A stretch of 64,000 bases of DNA from Dysgonomonas sp. Marseille-P4361 (lineage in GTDB: Bacteria > Bacteroidota > Bacteroidia > Bacteroidales > Dysgonomonadaceae), in NCBI RefSeq assembly GCF_900343125.1, contig NZ_OPYL01000001.1, forward strand, positions 1 to 64,000. The letters are read 5' to 3'. The notes under the pieces were generated by a model that had not been told where the DNA came from, did no database searches, and was given only the letters and a program-made list of their open reading frames with translations. Shown piece after piece: positions 45,755-54,723 of this stretch. Every line of letters starts with the position of its first letter. Within the stretch, counting starts at the first letter, position 1. A program made the translations under genes and the position numbers.

Positions 45755-47770
45755 TTATTTCTTCCAGATATACCGATAGTTAAATCGTCTGTTGGGAGCA
45801 GTATCGCCATCGATGCAAAATGATATAGGATCTTTCAGTTCTCCGGCATTGTCGCTCCACTTGAAGTCGAAAGTGAATTCGTTTTTATCCAAATTCAGTT
45901 TTTCTCTTGGGATCTCTATTTCTATTTTGTTACCATCTACATAGTAGTTCAGATCACACACTTCGATCCACTGCCCGTTATCATACTTCATTAGTGTAGT
46001 TACACGATCGCTTTTTACTTTCATGTTGACCGCAAAGTCGTAGCCATACCAACCTGTCTGGGTGTTAGCATCTTTGTCTATAAAGAGCATCATCCAATGT
46101 TTGTCGGTGTAAGGACTAATCGTGTTACCTGTTTGAGCAAAGAAATAAATGCTGCCTTTGTCTACAGATACCTTACTGGTTAAGAAGTCGTTTCTGCCCG
46201 ACGTGTTGGTGTAATGCAATCCGTTATAACCATTGTAGTCTCTGTGGAAAACATCTCCCTGCGTATCGCGAAATTCGGTCTCTATCTTATTCCAGTCGTT
46301 GAACTCGTTACCCATATTTATTGGGTTGAATCCTTTGTTTTTGGGTATAGGAGTAACTCCCTTGTAACGACGTATATTTTGAGCCATTTGCATGTAGTAA
46401 TTGTCTGTATATCCGTCCTTCATCGGTTGGATAGTTCTGTTAAACTCAGCATTGTATTGATCTACAAACCAGAAATTACTTTTGCGTCCAAGAAAATTAG
46501 CTGGTCCTCCATCTTCACGCTGATATTTTCCCGCTGTCCATTCGTTCCAATCGTTTATGTAGATGAAGTGAGGATTTGCGGGTAGGGTTTCGTCCCATCT
46601 CTCCTGAAAGTAGATACCATAAGCCGTAGGATCGTCCACCGTTTTTCCCAACCATGGCACATAGGTAGGAACGGGCATGTCGTATTCATTCAGTTTGGGC
46701 TGCCTGTTCTTTCTTGTCCACGATTTACCTACATTCAGGATCGAATGCTGAGCAGGGGTAATCGCTGCCTGTTCGGGCTTACCGTTGTAAGGAGAGATAA
46801 GCTGATCTGGTCTCAACGAATCTCTGCCCAACCCCATTGGTTCGCCCGGTATTGGTTCGTCTCCCAGTTCGTAGCCGAAACTCCAGTTGCCTTCTGTACC
46901 TACAAAGCGTTCGCCTCCCCACATGTAGCGTCCCCACCACATATTACGTAGTGTGAAGAATTCTTTCACTTCTTTGGTGTAATCTTCGTAATATTCTAAG
47001 GCATAATCCGGATCTCCATAATACATGCTTGCCGGATTGTTGGCGGCAATGGAGGAATAATTAGGGTTTTTACTTTTAGGAGCTTTGCCTCCCGAGTCGA
47101 ATTCGGGGTGTGCATTGTAGAGCAACAATGGTTTGTCGTCCCAATAAAACCAAAGGTCTTTATATTTGCCGACTTTGTACACTTTCTCGTAGAGGTCTTG
47201 TACCACTTCTATAGCAGGACCGTTGTAGGACCAGAAACAGAATTGAGGAACTTTGTTTCCATTCTTGCGCATATCCAACATGGTGTTGAAGAGTACATCC
47301 CATTCGCTCCAATACCTTACAGCATTGGTGACATCCATTACCAAAACATCTACACCGGCATCGGCGAGCATCGAAATATCTTTTCGGATAACGTACTCGT
47401 CTTTTGATAAGAAATAACCCATTTCGGGTTCTCCCCAATGGAAAGAAGAGTTATTCCAAAGGGGATGTTTCCCATCTAGCCTGGCCGAAGAATCTTTTTC
47501 TAGTATTTCGGTTACGTTCATCCTTATTCCGGGAATATTGTGATGACTATCAGCGTGCCATGTAATATAGAATATGCCCACTACTCTGCGCTGGTCGTTC
47601 TTTCTAGGACCAACTTCTTCATAGTCTGGCATGATACGCCCTAAGGCATCTGTTGCCACCCAAGTGTCGGGGTAGATGTCTCTATATGCCTCTTTATCTT
47701 GGGCTGGGAGTATCATGTAGGATGCAGAAAAACTTAACAACAGTAGTGCTTGCTTTATATTTATTTTCAT
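45755..47770 (-). CDS. GH71/99-like glycoside hydrolase with C-terminal beta-sandwich (operon 2)
   Basis: A 671-residue secreted protein with signal cleavage near ILPAQ. The N-terminal ~450 residues form a TIM-barrel of the GH71/GH99-like type: GIFYITWHADSHHN, DISMLADAGVDVLVMDVTNA, DKPLLLYNAHPEF and FIYINDWNEWTAG (acidic residues near the barrel end are candidates for catalysis). GH71 and GH99 members cleave alpha-glucan or alpha-mannan. A C-terminal DOMON/CBM9-like sandwich (about 530-671, MMLFIDKDANTQTGWYGYDF) may bind sugar. The true ATG is 47770; the frame opens 9 nt earlier only at a TTG. It is the only likely enzyme of this operon. Confidence 0.72.
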   Translation of the reverse strand: MKINIKQALLLLSFSASYMILPAQDKEAYRDIYPDTWVATDALGRIMPDYEEVGPRKNDQRRVVGIFYITWHADSHHNIPGIRMNVTEILEKDSSARLDGKHPLWNNSSFHWGEPEMGYFLSKDEYVIRKDISMLADAGVDVLVMDVTNAVRYWSEWDVLFNTMLDMRKNGNKVPQFCFWSYNGPAIEVVQDLYEKVYKVGKYKDLWFYWDDKPLLLYNAHPEFDSGGKAPKSKNPNYSSIAANNPASMYYGDPDYALEYYEDYTKEVKEFFTLRNMWWGRYMWGGERFVGTEGNWSFGYELGDEPIPGEPMGLGRDSLRPDQLISPYNGKPEQAAITPAQHSILNVGKSWTRKNRQPKLNEYDMPVPTYVPWLGKTVDDPTAYGIYFQERWDETLPANPHFIYINDWNEWTAGKYQREDGGPANFLGRKSNFWFVDQYNAEFNRTIQPMKDGYTDNYYMQMAQNIRRYKGVTPIPKNKGFNPINMGNEFNDWNKIETEFRDTQGDVFHRDYNGYNGLHYTNTSGRNDFLTSKVSVDKGSIYFFAQTGNTISPYTDKHWMMLFIDKDANTQTGWYGYDFAVNMKVKSDRVTTLMKYDNGQWIEVCDLNYYVDGNKIEIEIPREKLNLDKNEFTFDFKWSDNAGELKDPISFCIDGDTAPNRRFNYRYIWKK

Positions 47771-47804
47771 TTCATACAAATATTAGTTTATAATCGCTTG
47801 GTGA

Positions 47805-49574
47805 TTAATAATCCCATCCCGGATTTTGCCATTGTTCTCCTGTCTGTTTGAATATGATTCTCAGTTCGGCAGGATGGATAGGGAAAATCAGGAATTTATC
47901 GGTATTTGACTTACGTTCTCCCAAAGGAATTCGTTTGTAAGAATACTTGCTATTATCATCGCGAGTGATCTCTATACCCGAAATAAATGTTTCGCCAGAC
48001 AATACTTTCCATCGACGTATATCGAAAAAGCGGTGCGCCTCGAAGGCCAGTTCTACTCTTCTTTCGTTACGATAGACTTTTTCGAATGCTTCTTTTGTCA
48101 GACCAGTTGGTATAGGCGGCATTTGGGAACGGGCGCGGACTGTGTTGACTGCTTCGCGGGCACTCATTTTCATGCCATTTCCTATATCTACAGCTTGATC
48201 GGGGCCATAGGCCTGATAGGCTGTTTCGGCAAAGTTGAGATAAAGTTCTGCCAGACGGAATACTCTCATCGTTCCGTCGATATGTGTACCTTGTTTAGAG
48301 CCGGGATGAGCATATTTTCGTGTATAATATCCAGTATAACTGTATTTTCTGTTGTTTTGTCGATAAGCATCTCCTCCGCCTAGGTACGATTCTACTTTTC
48401 TTCCGTTAGGATCTTTAGGGTCAACGGCTGCCGAATTGTAAAATACGGTGGCATAGAAGCGAGGATCTCTATCTTCATACGGATTTTCAGGATCATAGCC
48501 CGAAGCGGTATTAACGATTGGAATCAACTTTTCTTTATCCGAATAGCCGGTTATAGGAGCAAGTCCTGTGCTTTGCATTTCGTATGCATCTACCAGATTT
48601 TGAGTAGGACATGGACCCGAATTTACCTGTCCCGGTGTGGTAGGTAATCCTACCTGGTCCCACATTCCGATGCGTCCTCCTACTCGGAATATAGTTTCCT
48701 TGTCTTCGGTTCTTGAATTATCTACACTGTAGAAATAATTGGCATATGCATTTACTGCATCAGGCGACTCTGTTTTAAACAGTTCGTATCCGTGGGCTAA
48801 ACATTCGGATAGAGATCTGCCTGTTATTTTCGCAGCTTCTTCTTTTGTAAATGTGCCATCGTCCCAAAGTGGACTTACGGCATAAGTTACGGCTTGTGAC
48901 ATGATAGCATGAACTCCGCCTTTGGTAAGTTGTCCTTCCAGTTTGCTTACAAAACTCCATGGGTAACCAGAAATAGATTCAGGTCCTATTTCCATTACGA
49001 GTTCTCCGTCACTGATAATCTGCTTGACAACTTCTCCGAATGAGATCTTCTTATCTGTAGTGAAATCATGTTCGGCTCCCATCATTTCAAGAGACAGCGG
49101 AATGTCTCCATAACGTTTGGCCAGCATCCATATGTAGTAAGATCTCATTGCATACACTTGAGCTTTCCACCCATTTCTTTCATCATCTATCAGTCCGGCA
49201 GTTTCTTCATCTATATATTTCAAGAAAATATTGCAACGGCGTATATATGAAAACAGTTCATCCCAAGGGTTTCCTCCATGCCTGTTCCAGCTCAAAAAGG
49301 AAGTAGAAGTGATAGTTCCGTCGTACCAATTCTGGAAAGACGCATCTTCAAAATAATTGCCAGCAAAAGCTTCGTCGGTTACACTGGCTGAGTGTATGTC
49401 GGGACCGGCAACACCTATGTTTAAGCACATATTTTTGAATGTTTCTATCTTAAATCTGTTGGCGAATATGACCTCCGGTGTTTGATACCCCAGATCTTCA
49501 TGATCTAGCGTTCCGGAGCATGATCCTAACAGCAGTAACAGACCCAGTGTTATATTTATGTATATTTTATTCAT
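47805..49574 (-). CDS. SusD/RagB-family lipoprotein, second pair (operon 2)
   Basis: A 589-residue lipoprotein with lipobox LLLLGSC followed by SGTLDHEDLG. The SusD fold is visible in WKAQVYAMRSYYIWMLAKRYGDIPL, FRLAELYLNFAETAYQAY, and RNERRVELAFEAHRFFDIRRW. It caps the SusC encoded 18 nt upstream, and the enzyme gene is 34 nt downstream. The sequence is clearly different from the other SusD proteins here, so the two pairs are not a recent duplication. Confidence 0.95.
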   Translation of the reverse strand: MNKIYINITLGLLLLLGSCSGTLDHEDLGYQTPEVIFANRFKIETFKNMCLNIGVAGPDIHSASVTDEAFAGNYFEDASFQNWYDGTITSTSFLSWNRHGGNPWDELFSYIRRCNIFLKYIDEETAGLIDDERNGWKAQVYAMRSYYIWMLAKRYGDIPLSLEMMGAEHDFTTDKKISFGEVVKQIISDGELVMEIGPESISGYPWSFVSKLEGQLTKGGVHAIMSQAVTYAVSPLWDDGTFTKEEAAKITGRSLSECLAHGYELFKTESPDAVNAYANYFYSVDNSRTEDKETIFRVGGRIGMWDQVGLPTTPGQVNSGPCPTQNLVDAYEMQSTGLAPITGYSDKEKLIPIVNTASGYDPENPYEDRDPRFYATVFYNSAAVDPKDPNGRKVESYLGGGDAYRQNNRKYSYTGYYTRKYAHPGSKQGTHIDGTMRVFRLAELYLNFAETAYQAYGPDQAVDIGNGMKMSAREAVNTVRARSQMPPIPTGLTKEAFEKVYRNERRVELAFEAHRFFDIRRWKVLSGETFISGIEITRDDNSKYSYKRIPLGERKSNTDKFLIFPIHPAELRIIFKQTGEQWQNPGWDY

Positions 49575-49592
49575 AGCAGTTCATTTTTAAAG

Positions 49593-52500
49593 TTAGAAAT
49601 CAATACTGAGACCAATGTTGTAAGACCGGGAAATAGGTATTTCTCCTATATGGTTGTTCTCCGGATCAAAATCTACGTCACCTAATTTGTCCCAAGTGAT
49701 GAGGTTATTGCCGCTCAGCCAAAAACGAACTCGTTCCATCTTAGCTTGTCGTGTGATATGACGCGGAAGTGTATAACCTATTTCTACATTTTTAAGCCTG
49801 AGGAATGATTTGTCGAGCAAGTAGAAATCGCTAGAGTTGGTATTAGGAGAAGCAGGTCTGTCTGTCAATGCCGGGTATTTGATTGTTTCCCCATTTTCGT
49901 ATTTTTCCTGAGTCCAAGAATCTAAATGCATTTTTGAATAAACCCGCTCGGTCGAACCTCCGCCTGGGTTTTCCCAAAAACCATACGATCCGCTAACAAT
50001 AGATTTATAGTCGCCTATCCCTTGGAACATAATGCTGAGATCAAAATCTTTGTATGCTGCCGAAATGTTGAAAGCATAGTTGTATCTAGGGATTGCACCT
50101 TTATTGAGAGGCACCTGATCTTTGTCGTCTATCATCCCATCTTCGTTCAGATCTTGATATTTTAGGTCTCCTACACGAGGTGTGTTCGAACCGTAAGAAA
50201 TTCTATTCAAGTATTCATCCAGTTCCTCTTTTGTGTTGAAGAAGCCATTCCCATTGCTATAGTCGACAAGGTAACCCCACGAAGTTCCTATGGAATAACC
50301 TTCGGTGCGAATAGGGTAAACGTAGTCTTCGCCTCGTTCCATTTCTTGAACGTCAATGAATTCATTTTTGCTGAAGGCTACATATCCTCCGACTCCTATG
50401 GTCAGGTCTTTATTGAACTGTTTCGTATAGTTTAGCTCCAACTCATAGCCCTTGTTGGACATTTTTCCTTGCTGTACGTTAGGATAAGAGCCTCTATCAC
50501 CATGATAGCTTGGAATCCATCCAGTGACACCAATAGTCATGTTATTCATTTTGTGACGGAAGAGATTGAACCCGATATAGAATTCGTTGAATAATCCTAA
50601 CTCGATACCGTAATTTTGTTTTTTTACTTTTTCCGGTTCAAGTAGAGGATTTCCTTGTCTGATCTGACCAGAGAAATCAAATTTGTCTAGGTATGGATAA
50701 CGATATGGTGCGGCAATTTGATCGCTTGAGTTAATACCATAAGATGCTTTAAATTTCAGAAGACTCAACCAACTGATATTTTCTTTTATAAAACTCTCGT
50801 TAGACGCTATCCATGCTCCCGAAACGGCAGGTGTTGCTTTAAATCTGTTTCCCGGTGCAAAGTTATCCGACCCAGAATATCCAGTGCCTAATGATATTGC
50901 ATACCTTTTGTCGAAGTCATAAAATACATTGACCCCAGAATAGATGAATTTAGCATCTATGCTTTCGCTTGGCGATGATAGATTCTGATATAAAGCATAA
51001 CCATTTAGCGACAGATTGTGAAGTCCGAATGATCTCTTGTAATTAACATAGGCTTTTAGATTTAAGTTATGTAAATTGTCATTGCCGCCGTTGTATGACA
51101 AAGGAGAATCTTCGGTAGTTCCTATTTTCTCATACTTATAGGCATCCCAGTCTTCGAGAGAATCGATTACTCTGATCCAACGTTCTCTGTTTTGTCCCGT
51201 ATTGTTTCGCTTATTGCTACTAACGGCATAACCGATATCTCCTCCAATGCTCAAGCCTTTGGTAAGGAAAGACAAATCGAGTTCGAGTCCAGCGTTGGTG
51301 TATATATATGTAGTCGTAATAGTGTTGTACCCCGATCTGTTGATCATTCTATATACACTCTCGTTTCCCGGCATATTGGGTGTTGTTAATATTTTTCCTC
51401 CTTCGTGTACAATATTCCCGTCTTTATCCACTAATTGAGGAGTTACAGGACCAAAAATGGTAGGGGGAGTCATTAGAATGTACCGGTACACATCCCCTAA
51501 GTCGGATGTGAGCCCTCTATCTCTCTTTATGCTAGCAGCTATATTGAGATAACTCTTAAGGTATTTGTTCAGATTTACATCCAGATTTGTTCTGAGGTTT
51601 ACTCCATAATACGAAGGCGGATTCTTGTATTGCTCGTTTCCTCTAACTTTAACAGGAAGATCGTTGTGCATGAAATTCACATTGGAAAAGAAACGGGCTT
51701 TTTCGCTACCGGCCGATAGGTTGAGTCCTACTCGTTGCATATAATGGTAATTTGACAAGTATTCGTCGTACCAATTGTTGTCAGGATATAAATTCCGGTT
51801 TTCGCCTGAATTAAACTTTGCAATTTGCTCATCAGTGAATATTTGATTTTTTCCAAGACCCGGATTGTCGTTATAGGCTGCCTGATTTTTCAAGGTTGCA
51901 TATAATCCTGAATTTGGTCTGAATGGTTTCTTGATAGACTCCATCATTGTTCCTTCTACCCTGATGCCAATATCCAGTTTTCCGATTTCTCCTCTTTTGG
52001 TATTGACTACAATAACTCCGTTGGCACCCTTCATACCATATAGAGCCAAAGCCGAAGCGTCCTTAAGGATTGTAACGGTTTCTATCTCCGAAGGAGTAAT
52101 CTGATTAAGGTATTGGATACCATCGGCAGGGATAATCAATCCATCGATAACGATGACTAGCTCATCTTGTCCATTATTCGTATTGTATCCTCTGATCTTA
52201 AGATGATGACTCATATCATGCCATGAATTTCCGGTTTGCCTGACCATCAATCCAGGTAGTCTACCTGTGAATGTCGCTGTTAGGTTGGAGGCAGGAGTCT
52301 TTTCCAACTCTCTGCCCGCTACTGTGGATGCTGCTCCGGCAAAGACTTCTTTTTCTACCCTATTCAATCCTAAATCAATCATCTGATTTTGATTATAAAT
52401 GTCTTCTTTCAGTGTTATTTGAAGGGGTTGATCGGTATCGGTATCGAACCTTTGTGATCTGTAGCCTAAATAATTAACAGTAATGTATTTACTATCATCA

Positions 52501-52703
52501 TTCACATTTAAAATGAAAGCCCCATCTATACCAGTAGTAGTCATGTTATTCCCGTTTTCGGAAACAATCATAACGCCAACCAAAGGCTCTCCATATTTGT
52601 CTTTTATAATACCGCTCATGCTTGTAATGGCTTCTTGCGCAAAAATGGATGATGCAACAAATGCAAAAGCGAGTATTAACTGTATAATCTTTTTGTTTAT
52701 CAT
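49593..52703 (-). CDS. SusC/RagA-family transporter with atypical TonB-box region, second pair (operon 2)
   Basis: A 1036-residue channel with signal ending SSIFAQ, a regulatory-like domain (about 25-105) and the plug ILKDASALALYGMKGANGVIVVNTKRG. The barrel ends SYNIGLSIDF. The canonical segment with several valines and GYG before the plug is missing: after LKEDIYNQNQ the sequence reads MIDLGLNRVEKEVFAGAAS. The TonB contact therefore looks altered, although the rest is intact. The gene follows the first SusD by 46 nt. Confidence 0.94.
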   Translation of the reverse strand: MINKKIIQLILAFAFVASSIFAQEAITSMSGIIKDKYGEPLVGVMIVSENGNNMTTTGIDGAFILNVNDDSKYITVNYLGYRSQRFDTDTDQPLQITLKEDIYNQNQMIDLGLNRVEKEVFAGAASTVAGRELEKTPASNLTATFTGRLPGLMVRQTGNSWHDMSHHLKIRGYNTNNGQDELVIVIDGLIIPADGIQYLNQITPSEIETVTILKDASALALYGMKGANGVIVVNTKRGEIGKLDIGIRVEGTMMESIKKPFRPNSGLYATLKNQAAYNDNPGLGKNQIFTDEQIAKFNSGENRNLYPDNNWYDEYLSNYHYMQRVGLNLSAGSEKARFFSNVNFMHNDLPVKVRGNEQYKNPPSYYGVNLRTNLDVNLNKYLKSYLNIAASIKRDRGLTSDLGDVYRYILMTPPTIFGPVTPQLVDKDGNIVHEGGKILTTPNMPGNESVYRMINRSGYNTITTTYIYTNAGLELDLSFLTKGLSIGGDIGYAVSSNKRNNTGQNRERWIRVIDSLEDWDAYKYEKIGTTEDSPLSYNGGNDNLHNLNLKAYVNYKRSFGLHNLSLNGYALYQNLSSPSESIDAKFIYSGVNVFYDFDKRYAISLGTGYSGSDNFAPGNRFKATPAVSGAWIASNESFIKENISWLSLLKFKASYGINSSDQIAAPYRYPYLDKFDFSGQIRQGNPLLEPEKVKKQNYGIELGLFNEFYIGFNLFRHKMNNMTIGVTGWIPSYHGDRGSYPNVQQGKMSNKGYELELNYTKQFNKDLTIGVGGYVAFSKNEFIDVQEMERGEDYVYPIRTEGYSIGTSWGYLVDYSNGNGFFNTKEELDEYLNRISYGSNTPRVGDLKYQDLNEDGMIDDKDQVPLNKGAIPRYNYAFNISAAYKDFDLSIMFQGIGDYKSIVSGSYGFWENPGGGSTERVYSKMHLDSWTQEKYENGETIKYPALTDRPASPNTNSSDFYLLDKSFLRLKNVEIGYTLPRHITRQAKMERVRFWLSGNNLITWDKLGDVDFDPENNHIGEIPISRSYNIGLSIDF

Positions 52704-52749
52704 AGTTGTCTTTTTTACAAATTTGAAGTACGCATAGTGTATAGTGGGA

Positions 52750-54711
52750 CTACCAACCAGGGTTTTGCCAACTCATTCCTGTAAGTGTATAAAACTTATT
52801 TGCTTCGGCTTGAGGGATTGGAGCTTTCAGGTATTTGTTGTCGTAGCAAGATCTTTCCTGAGCTCTTACATTGCGTCTCTTATATGTGTAGTGAGAGAAA
52901 CTTCCATCAGCTTTTTCGTGTCTTGTGATTTCCATAGCAGTGGCCCATCTGTCTGTTGCCAGCAAGTTACCATCAGGTTTTTGCCATCTGCGAATATCGA
53001 AAAAACGATGTCCTTCTAGAGCTAGCTCGATACGTCTTTCGTGTCGTACACGAAGCCTCATCTCTTCTTGGTTTGAAGTTATTTCGGACTTAAGTTTAGG
53101 CATGCCTGCTCTCTCTCTTATCTGATTAATGAGTAGAGTTGCTTCTTCCAGATGGTTGGTTTCTACGGCTGCTTCAGCCAGATTAAGCATAACTTCGCCC
53201 AATCTGAATAGTTTTGGTTTAGGTTCATTGCTTTCGTAGCCATCGCCATGATTAGGAGTTAAGAACTTCCGGATGTAATATCCTGTGCGTGTTGCTGCTC
53301 TGGAGGTAGGATGTATTCCGGTAAGAGGTTCTCCTACCCAAGTAGAGATAATGCGGGTTCTGAAAACAGGTCCGTTTCCGTTAGGACTGTAATTCCAATT
53401 GTCTTTGCATTCTTCAGATTCAGATGTTGACCATTTACAACTTCGTTTTGAACCATTGTAGTAGATGGAAGCATAAAAACGTGGGTCGCGGTTTACATAC
53501 GGATCATTTTCTTTATATAATGTGTTCTTAGGATTGAAATTCGGTTGTAGATGTTTTTCATCTAAATATGGCTTTTTCAGATCGAGAATTGTTTCACCAT
53601 CTATAGTTTCGTAGGCATCTACCATTTCCTGTGTAGGGACAGTTCCTGCTTTACCACTCTGCGCACCAATGCCTTCGATGTCGAAACTAGCTCCAGCCGA
53701 GTTCCAATGAAAATAGATTGTTTCTTTATCTACTGGATTGGTAGAATAAGCAGGGTCGCGAGTGAAATATTCATTCATTAGAGCGGCATGCTTATTGGGG
53801 AGATGTGATTGATTGTTAGGGTTGTCTATGTCATTTTGGTAAATGCCGGGAAAGTTAATTTTGTTATATAGTTCATAGCCGTTTTTGGAAAGATTATCAT
53901 ATGCCTCTTTATTTATTTTGTATGCTAGCTCCCAAAAATTTTCACCTTCATTGTAGAGCGGACTGGCTGCATATAGAGTCATTCGTGATTTTAGAGCTTC
54001 TCCAACGGCCTTAGTCATTCGTGCAGTTTCGGAACTGGAGGTAATCCGCCAAGGTAGTTCTTCGGTGTTCATGCCCACAGCTATGTCTTCGAGGATAAAA
54101 TCTATGACTTCTTTGTAAGTTGGTTTCTCAAGTGTGGTATAATCTGCATTTATGGGATCCTCGTACGGTTCTCTGACAATAGGAAGACCTGTGCCATACC
54201 ATTTCAGTAGCTCCGAATAGTAATATGCACGAAGCATATGCGCTTCAGCCCTCCATCTTCTTCTTTCGGCTTCGGTATTGACTGTGGCTTCGTTGATGTT
54301 TGCTATAAAGACACAGCAGTCCTTAATCCCTTCATAAAGACGTTCGAAATATTTTCCGTCGCCGTAGCCTGTGAAGCCAATCAATTCTGTCATTGGATAA
54401 AGGGCACTTGTTGCCTCTCCATTATACATCATTCCTGCTACTCCTTGGGGATATTCGATGTCGTCGTTGTCCCAAGCCTCGTCGCTTACCACAACTGGTC
54501 CTCTGGTAGTATACCAATAGTGTAAGCCTCCTTGTGGAATCTTACGATAGCATGTATTTAGGTATGCACCCGTCTTGAAGTGATCTTCAAATACTTCTTT
54601 TAAGGTTATTTTTCCATCAGGTGCCTGATCGAGTACTTCATTACAGCTTAATAGTCCTAATATGAGGAGTAATATGAGGCTATTCTGTATCTTATATATA
54701 TTTTTTTTCAT
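52750..54711 (-). CDS. SusD/RagB-family lipoprotein, first pair (operon 2)
   Basis: A 653-residue lipoprotein with lipobox LLILGLLSC followed by NEVLDQAPDG. The family marks are RRRWRAEAHMLRAYYYSELLKWYGTGLPI, RLGEVMLNLAEAAVETNH and RHERRIELALEGHRFFDIRRW, ending NPGW. It sits 12 nt after its SusC partner and is the larger of the two SusD proteins of this operon. Confidence 0.95.
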   Translation of the reverse strand: MKKNIYKIQNSLILLLILGLLSCNEVLDQAPDGKITLKEVFEDHFKTGAYLNTCYRKIPQGGLHYWYTTRGPVVVSDEAWDNDDIEYPQGVAGMMYNGEATSALYPMTELIGFTGYGDGKYFERLYEGIKDCCVFIANINEATVNTEAERRRWRAEAHMLRAYYYSELLKWYGTGLPIVREPYEDPINADYTTLEKPTYKEVIDFILEDIAVGMNTEELPWRITSSSETARMTKAVGEALKSRMTLYAASPLYNEGENFWELAYKINKEAYDNLSKNGYELYNKINFPGIYQNDIDNPNNQSHLPNKHAALMNEYFTRDPAYSTNPVDKETIYFHWNSAGASFDIEGIGAQSGKAGTVPTQEMVDAYETIDGETILDLKKPYLDEKHLQPNFNPKNTLYKENDPYVNRDPRFYASIYYNGSKRSCKWSTSESEECKDNWNYSPNGNGPVFRTRIISTWVGEPLTGIHPTSRAATRTGYYIRKFLTPNHGDGYESNEPKPKLFRLGEVMLNLAEAAVETNHLEEATLLINQIRERAGMPKLKSEITSNQEEMRLRVRHERRIELALEGHRFFDIRRWQKPDGNLLATDRWATAMEITRHEKADGSFSHYTYKRRNVRAQERSCYDNKYLKAPIPQAEANKFYTLTGMSWQNPGW

Positions 54712-54723
54712 TACTGTTTTACT

